64,000 nt of DNA from Campylorhamphus procurvoides (Eukaryota > Chordata > Aves > Passeriformes > Dendrocolaptidae). Under the pieces are notes generated by a model that had not been told where the DNA came from, ran no database searches, and saw only the letters and a list, made by a program, of their open reading frames with translations. Of the stretch, positions 12,701-21,569 are shown piece after piece (the first letter of the stretch is position 1; each line of letters begins with the position of its first letter). The position numbers and the translations under genes are program-made. The DNA lies in contig WBMV01003263.1 of the NCBI GenBank assembly GCA_013396655.1, positions 658,992 to 722,991 on the forward strand, in the 5' to 3' direction.

Positions 12701-15700
12701 CTGATAACAAAAATCTGAAGTTATCAGTAGTTATACATGATATTACAGTACTTACTCTTCTGTGAAAGATGCTTACTCAGCTGCAAGTGGCAGACTAAAT
12801 ATGAGTGGAATTAAAGCCATGTTATGTCTTTTTCAAGTATTTTTAATTTATTTTACTTTTCCTAGTAGAATTTCTTTCAGACTCCTGTGTAACAATATGT
12901 ACTATTTCCAGCAGAGGGGGCTGTAACATAAGTGTTGCCTTGGATTAAACTGCCCCGCATTTCGTCCTCATTCCTGAAGGTTTTCTGAGAAGCCTTGTTA
13001 CCTAGAATTGAAACTCTTCTCTGTTCAGGTCTCAAGTACGTTCACAATACAGTTAAACCCTTACAGAGACTTACTGAGTTCTGATATTTTTATTCATTAC
13101 AAGGTGATGCCAAATAGTCCTTGGCTCTTAAGTTCTATTTAGTTAGCTTCATGTACTAGTAATTAGTAGTTCTAAAATACAACTTTAAAAGGAAGCTTCA
13201 AGTTATCTTTTCACATACTCTCTTGGAGTTTGAATATATTTCACATGCAGTGAATGTGATCAGCTTGTATTGTGTCAATAAGTGTGCTGAGCTCTCAGCA
13301 ATGACCGAAAAAAGCACATGCTTTCAGCAGACTACTCTGCATTAAGCAGGTGGTTGTGTCATTACCACTTGCTCCCTAGCTGTATCTGAAGGCTGCCTAG
13401 TGACTGTAGCCTTCTTAAAATACCCCAGCAAATGTATCTGCTGCTTGTAAACTGCCAAGTAGTGGCCATGTAGGAGAAAGAGGTGCCTAAAGTAATGACT
13501 TTATCTTGAAGATAATCTGCTAATTGCCTCTACTGCATTAGGAATTGCACCGGGAATAAACATACATTTTATACTAGGAGCTGTAAGTCATATGGTGAGG
13601 GCAGGATGGGTACAGCCAGTATCCAGATCTCTTTGGCACTTGTAGACTTCTTACAGCTTTCAAATGCAGCTCAAAGCAGAGCGTGCATTGCAGTCATAGT
13701 TTAATGAAGTCACAGGGGTAAGCAAACAAAATGGATGAAATACCAATTGAAGAAAATCACAAGTTTTGAAGGCACTGTTTCCATTGCTGTTATGGGTGTA
13801 TAAAAAGAAAAGTTTGTCCGTTTGTCATGTAAACCATGTAGCAGTTAACAAAAGAAGCTTCAGTTCTGGCAGGTCTCTTAATTTATTTTTCATTCTCTCT
13901 GGTTTACCACTTAAGTTACATCAATGAAATGCTGGGTTTTAGTACAAAATTTATAATAGTGCTAAAGGAAAATCAGAAGAAAAGATTCGCCAACTTCCAA
14001 CTGTGATTTATCTTCTAGATTCAAATTCTGTATTTAAGATCAGTTTTGAATCAAAAATACTGCTCTCCTCCCTGTGAGCAGGTGTTTGTTTATGACCACA
14101 TATTTTACTTAAGGTAACTTTTTTTTGTGATTATAGCATGTTTTGTTCATGAGTATGTGCAAGTGACTTCATACGTTCACATCTGCACAAATGGATGAAG
14201 TTAACATTCATTCTCAAAGGCTGCTAGGTGACACACTTTTTTTAGGAAATGTGAGGTTTTTTCATCTCTACTGGATGTTTCAGATTCTATATCTTCCTCT
14301 AATACAGAGATTAATGTTTGGATGCTTCTAGAGGATATGAATGAGATGGTGTTTGGTAGTAAAAGCTGTGTAGTCTGCAGTAACAGGGGAGACTTGAGGG
14401 GGAAATTGAAATATGTGTGTTTTTGGTTTCAGAACCAGGAGGAATACCTGTGAGTTAAACTTTTGTTTTTCTGGGTGATTATCTTGAGTTCTTGAGGTAA
14501 TGACCTGGTAGATGTGTATGAGGGAGACCCCTGATGCCTGAGGAGCTGAACAACACAGTTGCAGTCTACAGATAGTGAAGAAAGGTGTAAAAGGTTCTGG
14601 TGTGTGGAGGTGGGTGGGTGGGGTTTGTTCTGTTTCATGCTTTTGGTTTTTATTTCTTCTTACTCCTCTTTTTGAGCTGCAATGTACCTGTGGGGCGTAG
14701 GCATGGTTCTAGTCTGTCGGAATTGTTGCTCTTCCCATAGTCTATATCCAAAAGAATGTTTTGGCTGACATTAGCAGTGCCACATCACACAGTGTCACTT
14801 GTGTTACAGTTCATGTATATTTGTATTTGGATCGTAATGGTGAGTGATGGTCTGGCACTGTGGCCTTTTGGTAGTGAGTGTTCTGTAAACTTAGCTGTAC
14901 TTGGTGCACTCTGGTTTTCTCTGCAGTTAGAAGTAATAAGGTAAGACGTGTATTCTCTGTGTGTGTATAATACACATAAATACATGTGTGTTTATAAATG
15001 TTCCTGTATATACACATGCAAGTAGATATACATGTTTTTTCTAAGTTTTGATATAATCACTTGGGGGGAAAGTATAGTAATTTTATACTAGTACTGCATC
15101 TGATATTCCATCTGAAACAATAAATATTACAACATATTTTCTCTAGAGGTAAGTATTTTTTTCATTTATGCATGCAGTGAAACAGAGAATAATCCTTTTG
15201 TTTAAAGTTATGTTAGTCTAAGAAGTGTGAATCTTAATTTTTCATCATATGAAAGTTGTCATCATATGATTGCCAAGAGGCCTGTCACTCGCTGTAGGAA
15301 GGTCTGTTGCCAGTAAAACAGCTCTATTTTAAACTTCACCAAAACTGTATTTGCTGATTTGATTGGAACATGGAAAGGTGCAGGGGGCATGCTTTTTGTC
15401 ACATTGTTTAGTTCTGTGTTCTCATTACAAACTCCTTTTTCTCTTCTAGGAGTTTGTTCTCACTTCAGTTAAGTGGGTTTTTTCTTTTGTGTTCTGTGTT
15501 CTATATGTTCTCTCTCTTTACCTGACAACCCTATGAAGCATTCACTGTTAAAGCATTTGGGCAGCTCTAGTCTATCTATACTGATTTATTATTTTTTTCT
15601 TGTCCAGTCCTTCCTGTGTGGCTGAGATCCATCATCAACATACCAGCTAGCAGCTGCGAGTTGTGGAAAACTTGGGGTCAGTTGCTTCATTGCAATGGTT

Positions 15701-17531
15701 GCTATTTATGAATTGGTGAATAATAAAACATACTCAGATCTAGCATAGTCTGCAGCATTACTTAGCTGCTTCCTGCAGTTCGCCAGTTGCCTAAGTATTC
15801 TCTTAATAAAGCAAATTCTGTATAATCAGTCTAATTCATTCCTGGGTAGTAACGTAGATATAAATTTCATCATTATTTTATTTTTAGTTCACTGCCCAAG
15901 TTTTATGTGTTTGGATTGTTTTCCTTCAACAGGGAAGGAAATTTTCAGTACTTCCAAAGTATGAATTTTTAGTTTCTAAAAACTGTTTTAATTCCTGTAT
16001 TGGCAATTCAACTTCTTCCCCCTTTCTCCCTGTTTTACGCTATTTGCAATAGCTTGTACTCATGGGGTTGTACTCTGGCAGGTGCTCAATCATGCTTTTA
16101 CTGTGAAAAAGCTGCCTCTTTGTTGCTTACACTCTTTTAAAAAAATCAGGGTTTTAATAAGGGGGACCTGGGGAAGAGTACATATTTTGTACATGTTAAA
16201 ATTAGTGTAGTTTCTCATTTGATACCTTAAACAACCCACTGTTTTGTAGCACAGCCTTGCTGTTTAAGATGTGACTTCTTGTCTGTGTATATATGCCTGT
16301 ATGATTTATCCCTAGATATGGCGTTTAAACAAATACTAGAAGTTTGCCAGTGTGAAACTGAGCATAGTTTTCTCAGCAGAGAAAACGTTTGTGTCCTATA
16401 TATACTAATAGGAGTCAAACTAAAGAAAAAGAGAAACATTGGGATGGAAGTCCTGTAAGGTTGATGTAATGAAAACTAATGACCATGGAACCTTGACATT
16501 TCAGAAAGCAGTGCACAACATGGTGTGGAGTTAGTAAATGATGGAAAGAAACTGCTATCTTGAAATTATAGTGGGCTGAATATCCTGATAGAGGTGTATG
16601 AACTACAGCTGGTTGTATTACAAAACTGTCAGAGCCACAAAAGAGGATGAAAAGTTAAGTTTAGCAAAACAAAAGGTTAGTGCTGAAAAGGTCTGAGCTA
16701 ATAAGAAGGTTAGAAAACAAAAACTTTGTCTGTCATATGGGATAGTTAAACAGTAAAAGAGATGGGAGTTGCACATTTGGGATATAGAACAGCTGAGATA
16801 AAGAGAGACTTTAAGAAAATTTGATCTTTGGAAGAATAGTCAGAATACTAAAAGTGCCAGTGCCTGAAATGGTAGCTGTGTTTTCTGCAACTTGCCATCC
16901 TTTTGTCAGTGGCTAGTGGCATGCACTAACAAATTACTTGGGCACAATCCATTGCGTGTTTGTCAGCTTACAAATAAGGCAGCTGTCAGTTCTTCAGCTC
17001 GGGTTTTGTAAATATAGCATTAGCTTCTAAAACCTTCATGTAAGTGAATGCTTAAGTAAAAAAAAAAAACAGAATTGGCTAAATAGTTTTGCACTGTAAC
17101 ATTTTGAACATTTTGTAAAATAAATTCTCCCCATCTAATTACAAAGAGGATACAGTTGCTTTAATAACTTCACATACTTAGTAAAGCTGCATGGTCAATG
17201 AACAAAACTGGGTTATATTTTTAGTAGAAGAATTCAGAACTCATTCTAAGATTCTATACTTGTAAATAAAGATATTTCCTGCTACTATGAACTTCACCTA
17301 GGTGCATAATGGAAATTTGTTTTTCTTTTTGAACCAAGTCTGTCTAGCTGATGCAATAGCAGTGGACTGTAAGTTTTCATTGAAGCATTATTAATTTAAT
17401 AAATGGGCCACGCTTTGAAAGAGAAGAAACAACACAGCATTTTTCACTCTCTTTAGGAATTGAAGTCGCGTTCTGTGAGAAGAAATTATTCACATCATTC
17501 GTCTGTGAGTGTGAAACCTCAGTATGCATGA
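689..17531 (+). CDS. BOLL: BOLL (boule-like RNA-binding protein), 5'-truncated gene span
   Basis: Member of the DAZ family, cytoplasmic germ-cell proteins that bind mRNA 3'UTRs and promote translation during meiosis (family knowledge). Visible coding exons are 689-780, 2962-3016, 5290-5371, 7884-8050, 8555-8626, 9337-9384, 10449-10574, 11998-12072 and a last exon at 17457-17531, with an alternative at 12450-12497. All junctions are GT-AG and keep one open frame. The product starts inside the RRM (TNENDLKKFF, then RNP1 as GYGFVTF), continues through the DAZ-type motif with AGTMYLTT, and then a Q/P/Y-rich tail containing QWQWSV and LYLQPSEVFYQPV. The N-terminus with RNP2 lies left of the window. 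The introns, up to 5.4 kb, hold no further supported gene. Odd points are a duplicated 13-residue unit and two possible C-termini. Confidence 0.93.
2962..3016 (+). CDS. BOLL: BOLL exon: RNP1 and helix 2 of the RRM
   Basis: The exon opens with the base that completes Gly and reads YGFVTFETQEEAQKILQD. RNP1 is therefore split by the intron 781-2961, as in other DAZ-family genes. Acceptor tttag, donor gtaagc. The reading frame upstream of 2962 is intronic and not coding. Confidence 0.93.
5290..5371 (+). CDS. BOLL: BOLL exon: end of the RRM
   Basis: Reads AKKLNYKDKKLNIGPAIRKQ and then QLRSPNA, ending one base into an Arg codon. Acceptor ttctag, donor gtatgt. The KDKKLNIGPAIRKQ stretch is a strong signature of the boule/DAZL RRM C-terminus. 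Confidence 0.93.
7884..8050 (+). CDS. BOLL: BOLL exon: DAZ-like motif with a tandem 13-residue unit
   Basis: Acceptor ttccag, donor gtaagt. It carries two adjacent copies of a 13-residue unit, AVTPQAGTMYTTT (7889-7927) and AVSPEAGTMYLTT (7928-7966), then SSGYPYVYHNGVAYFHTSEV and SPVQQPWP. Human BOLL, as I recall it, has a single AGTMYLTT block here. The 39-nt copies differ at a handful of positions and keep the frame, so the exon is longer than its mammalian counterpart. Confidence 0.93.
7889..7966 (+). repeat. BOLL: In-frame 39-bp tandem duplication in BOLL
   Basis: Two adjacent 39-base units (7889-7927, 7928-7966) differing at about five positions and encoding AVTPQAGTMYTTT and AVSPEAGTMYLTT. 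Confidence 0.9.
8555..8626 (+). CDS. BOLL: BOLL exon: SRSVSSSPVMV segment
   Basis: 24 codons in phase 0, reading SRSVSSSPVMVAPPVYQS then PTYHYQ. Acceptor tttgaag, donor gtatct. The sequence is close to the SRSVCSSPVMVAQP segment of mammalian BOLL. The first bases are nearly repeated at the start of the last exon near 17460. Confidence 0.92.
8845..9140 (-). mobile_element. CR1-type LINE 3' fragment
   Basis: The + strand carries the recognisable reverse complement of an avian CR1 3' region. It has the sequence landmarks for a block like ctccagtgatggagattcca, then ttctgggtagtctcttccag, a tcatggtaaaa block, and a degraded ccattgattcttgt block. It lies in the BOLL intron 8627-9336. It is 5'-truncated and diverged, as is usual for CR1, and is not coding. 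Ends are approximate. Confidence 0.75.
9337..9384 (+). CDS. BOLL: BOLL exon: QWQWSV segment
   Basis: 16 codons in phase 0, APTQCVSSQWQWSVLQ. Acceptor tttttag, donor gtaaat. The QWQWSV core is typical of boule proteins. The exon is too short to be found as a free-standing open frame. Confidence 0.9.
10449..10574 (+). CDS. BOLL: BOLL exon: LYLQPSEVFYQPV segment
   Basis: 42 codons in phase 0 beginning SPTSSPPLLYLQPSEVFYQ and ending with PPLLMEAAVPE. Acceptor tttcag, donor gtattt. It matches the LYLQPSEVIYQPV region of mammalian BOLL. Confidence 0.93.
11998..12072 (+). CDS. BOLL: BOLL exon: YSDHGVQ segment
   Basis: 25 codons in phase 0, LYSDHGVQTLHHQPYAQSHI then AMPAA. Acceptor tactag after a long T tract (11981-11989), donor gtgagt. 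It aligns with the YSDHGVQATYHQVYAPSAI stretch of mammalian BOLL. Splicing continues either to 12450 or to 17457. Confidence 0.92.
12073..17456 (+). other. BOLL: Long last BOLL intron
   Basis: 5.4 kb apart from the possible alternative exon at 12450. It contains an ATTA-rich run (12170-12190), a TG/AT-rich patch (14957-15015), an 11-bp direct repeat (15242-15269) and a 12-A run near 17059. No coding frame with family resemblance is seen on either strand. Confidence 0.6.
12450..12497 (+). CDS. BOLL: Possible alternative BOLL last exon
   Basis: After a pyrimidine-rich tract and ttgcag, phase-0 reading gives PQIEPHVEERWDFET and a stop. The mammalian BOLL tail has a comparable short QPEP...W ending, so this could be the orthologous terminus. 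It is only 15 codons, with no clear AATAAA close downstream, so it may be chance. Confidence 0.35.
   Translation, partial: PQIEPHVEERWDFET
17457..17531 (+). CDS. BOLL: BOLL last coding exon (most likely)
   Basis: Pyrimidine-rich acceptor ending ctctttag. Phase 0, as required by the preceding exon, reads ELKSRSVRRNYSHHSSVSVK then PQYA and a TGA stop at 17529-17531. It is followed by about 630 bases without another splice signature and a canonical AATAAA at 18157, which fits a terminal exon. I do not recognise the basic tail from mammalian BOLL. It could be a sauropsid or alternative isoform. Confidence 0.6.
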   Translation, partial: ELKSRSVRRNYSHHSSVSVKPQYA

Positions 17532-18180
17532 AGTCATCATTTTCATCCTAGAAAAGATTACAGAATGGAAGAGTGAATTCTTACACTGCCTTCTGCGGAT
17601 GCTGTAGAACATTTTTGAGCCACGTACTTTGCTAACATACCTATCCCATGAAGGGAATGTTCTTTCTAATATGTGATATTTTCCTTGCAAGTGCCTCCGT
17701 TAAAATACCACTCCTTTTTTGTCAAGTCATAGAATGAAGTTTTGTGGTTTGGTCAGGTAAAAACACGTGAAATAATTCCATTCTGCACTTCCTTTCTTAA
17801 TATAAATCCTGTTACAGGACCAAATGGTGATTTCTGATACACAGCCTGCTGTATAAAGTTCAGTTATTGACGTAGATGGAAAGCCAGTGTACTCCTACTA
17901 AAGGGGAAAATTCACCTTTAATTTATGAGTTACATAGCCTGTCAAGATACCTCAGTTACAAAGTAGAAGCCATCTTGCCACATACTGACAGCATTTTTGT
18001 GCTGTGGTTTAAAATCTGTTTACTTAAATCTATGTGCATTTCATTTCCATTCCAAAACAATTTTTCTAGTTTAAGTTTTTTTGCAGGCAGTATTCTCTGC
18101 TTTTACAATGTGTTTTACATATGTGTCGTTTTAGTGCTTGGGAATAACTTTATATAATAAAATTTGGACTGCTAGTTTAA
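17532..18180 (+). other. BOLL: BOLL 3' untranslated region
   Basis: AT-rich non-coding stretch from the stop codon to just past the poly(A) signal. Open frames inside it (for example 17876-18157) show no family resemblance. The exact cleavage point is inferred. Confidence 0.5.
18157..18162 (+). terminator. Poly(A) signal AATAAA for BOLL
   Basis: Canonical hexamer in an AT-rich context about 626 bases after the BOLL stop, and the first AATAAA in that stretch. It supports the terminal exon at 17457. Confidence 0.5.
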
Positions 18181-19952
18181 TAACTATTTGTTCTCATCCT
18201 AACACTTTTCTTGCATATAGTAAGCAATACATTTAGTTTATGGTATGTGATTAGCTACAGAAAAAGGCAATACTACTTTGACTACTTGCATTACAAGACC
18301 ATAGAAAATTTCTCTTTGCTTCTTTGACCTTTTCTGTTGTCTGTATGAAAATTAGGAGCTCCCTGGCACTATCACAAGTTGAGATGAAATACTGTCTTCT
18401 CCTCAACTTCAGGGAGATAATTTTCTTCTTTTTTGTTTTTTTTCATTTGGTTTGGTTTTTTTCCTTTGTCTCCTCTCTCAGCTCCTTGGTATTTCTTCTA
18501 TGTTATAAAAGTCAGATTCCTTACAGGTTGAAAATACAGCCTCTGTAGTTAATAGGAATGCAAGCTATGGCTTATTGCTTCTGTAGCCCTGAGGGTTTTA
18601 TTTTTTGTGTGTAAAATATCCTTGAGGTGTTTGTAGTAATTTGGGGTTTTTCTTCTTGAACGGGTTTGTTGTGTTGGTATTTTTCTTCCTTTTGATCATT
18701 CAGGGGTCTTACCAAGTGAGCATTGTAGTCAGTAAATAATCCATGTGTAATAAGTAAATCTGTTTAAAGATGGTTCTAGTGAGCAGTAGTGCTCTGTGGT
18801 CTTTTGCAGGAAGAGAGCTGAGTCTGTTCTGGTTTTATGCTGTTTTGAAATTGTTGCAAAAGGAGAGGCCATGTACTGTGTCTTGCTTGCAGGTTTGCTC
18901 AAGTGACCTTATACCTTCTGCTAGGTAGAAAAATCTACACATATAATTTTAGTAGTTTCTGTTTTTAAAAACTTGTTACCTACCATAGCAGCTCAGGGGA
19001 TTGTTTTACCAGTAAGTATCAAAAAAGGTACAGTTTGTTGGATACATGAGGAGCTCAGCCTATTTTTTAAGGGAAAGATACTCATCCACTGTAGATTGTC
19101 ACGTTTCTGAGCCAGTCTGTGCCACTCCACCCATCTGTCCAGTTCTGTTTAATTTTCACATTTTAGAACTCAATGATACAAGTATATCACAAAAATCTTG
19201 GCTCATTGAAACAGTAATTCATTTCCATGGAAGAATTTTTACATAGTAAATATTTTTTAATGGAGTGCTGTCTCTGAAGGTGCCAAAGAAAGGTTATATG
19301 TTCTGTTGGAGCCTCATTTCTTGTCATGAAACACACATTTGATCTGTGATTTGGAAGATTCAGTCGTTTATGTTTTGAACCCACAATTTGTTTACCAAAC
19401 GCGACTTCCCTGTTTTTAGTAATGCTTTAGGGATCCAAAAAGTAAATTTTACAGGCAGCTAATTGATTTTTTAAGTGCTTAGAGGGAAGTCTCTTGACGT
19501 AATTGCTTGGAACTGTGCAAACACTTAAAAACCATCAGACTGTGGCTCTATTGCAGATACTCACAAACTGTAGTTTATTTTCACTTAATTGGTACAGATG
19601 TTAGACTGTTGATAAAGAGTTGGCCCCATGGCCTTTGCTTCAAGGATCTCTTAGTTTCTTTTTACTTGCATATGAGCTTGATTAATTGTAAGGATATTCT
19701 GTGTAACTATTCCCTGCAGTGTTCTACTGTGGGGTCTATAATATCAATCTGAAGGTACTGTTGGTTAGGATTTTATTTCCAGGTCTTAACAGTGCTTCAT
19801 TTTGATTTGATACACCCAGAAGACACCAGAACAAAGCTCTGAATGTTGGCTTTCCTCTAGGAGCTGGAGGGCACTGTTGAAATACTAAGGGCTCTTCATT
19901 GATTTTATAGCTTCTCTTTCTTCAAAATGTTTGCAAAGTGGGATGGCATGAC

Positions 19953-19968
19953 CGGTCAGCGGTGACCG
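19953..19968. promoter_or_regulatory. GGTCA/TGACC palindrome, nuclear-receptor-like
   Basis: cggtca-gcgg-tgaccg. The half-sites match nuclear-receptor cores, but the spacer is four bases rather than the three of a classical oestrogen-response element, so function is doubtful. Confidence 0.2.
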
Positions 19969-21548
19969 AACCTTTCAGGAGTTGAATCCTTCTCTAGTCA
20001 CAACTTAGATACAGCTGACTTAGCATTTGTAATGGCGTTATATATGCGTTGAGAAGGAATTACATTTCCTCAGGTAGTGTGTATGGGTTGTGTTATCTTG
20101 GTGTTCCAGCACTCATGATTTTTGATGTTCTTCTTTTACACTACATGGTGTTATCCTGCCAGTTCAGATCTCCATAGTGGGAGATTCTCATGCTGTTATA
20201 CAGAAGTAATTTAAATAACTGCGCAGGTTCAAGTCAGGATTTTGGGGGTTGGAGAATGGGCCGCATTCGCTTTGGCCTTCTGCAATTTCCCATTGATAGT
20301 TGTAAGGCTTGACACAAGTGCTAGGAGGGAATGAACCAGGTAGGGATTGTGCCCTGTGGTCATTCAGTGACTAGCAGCAAGTCATCATCTTCATGCACTG
20401 GCTCTCACATTAACATTTCAACAGACTAAAGTAATTTCCTGGCTTCCACCCCCTTGAATTTGGAGACCTGGCTGGTATCTTCTGTTTTCTACTGAGATAG
20501 TTGTTACAGTATTTCTAGTAACCACTATCTATTTAATGTTATCGTTCTATGGCAAAAAGTTAGTTCTGATGTTCTCTATTAGATAACACTGAATAAAAAA
20601 ACCTGTGGACAAGCAGCAAGATATTGAAGTTTCATCTCTCCTGTAGTGGTTTGGTTGACACATTTTGCTCTAAGTAGAACTCTCTAGTTCATTAACATTT
20701 TTGGTTCCTGCTGCTTCTAATCTTATGCATCAGAAGTCCATTCATCCTGTGTGAAAAACTTCACACTTTTCATTTTAGGTTGGCAGTTCTTTGAATTCTG
20801 AAAACTGATTTTTCAAAATAGCTGATACTAAGTCATTGAATAAACTGCATTCCAATAGTAACTGAGCAGAAACTAGCAGAACACATGGCTCTCTTGAAAT
20901 GTTTTTCTCTGTTTAACATAGCTTTAAAATGTGAAGTTGTATGGCTGCAAAGGAGCTTTTCTTTTTTGTAAAATTGGTTTGTAGCTTTGTAATGTTGAAG
21001 GTACTACAGTAGTTTCAATTCACCTGGTACGAAAGCTTCTTAGATTTCCTATTGAAATAAAAAATAAATAGCTTAAAGCAATATTTTAAGGATCCAAAAT
21101 ATGCCATGTGTGCAATCCTTGTATAGCTGGTATACAGAAAATCCAAATCTAGACCATCCGGTTTCCTTCTAGGATACTTGGGTTTAGTTGCTGGCTAACA
21201 CCTGGCTGTATTGTTTGATACTGTATTGCAGATACAGAAGTTGTAGTTACTGCAACCTTGAGAAGTGGGACTGTGAATACATGTAGATAAAAGCCTAGTA
21301 AACTTGCAGGCCTCATTTTAGAGGACTGTTAGCAATTTTAGAAATGAAAATCTCTTTCTGTTGAAACTGCTTATATTACAGCAATATTAGGTTTGTGTAG
21401 TTCTGAATTTCTAGTGAAGTTTTGGGTTGGTAGCTAAAAGTCTGTAACTGGTCTGTATTTACTGTTTGGATTGTAACTTTTGTTTATTGTCGTATTGGTG
21501 AGCCGTTTATGGGTTTAGAAAAATATGAAAGATGGAATTGAACTTTGA

Positions 21549-21569
21549 TCATTAAAGTCACTTTAATGA
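21549..21569. repeat. Perfect 10-1-10 inverted repeat
   Basis: tcattaaagt, a single c, then actttaatga. It could form a hairpin or be a paired homeodomain-type site. It lies in intergenic DNA. Confidence 0.5.
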
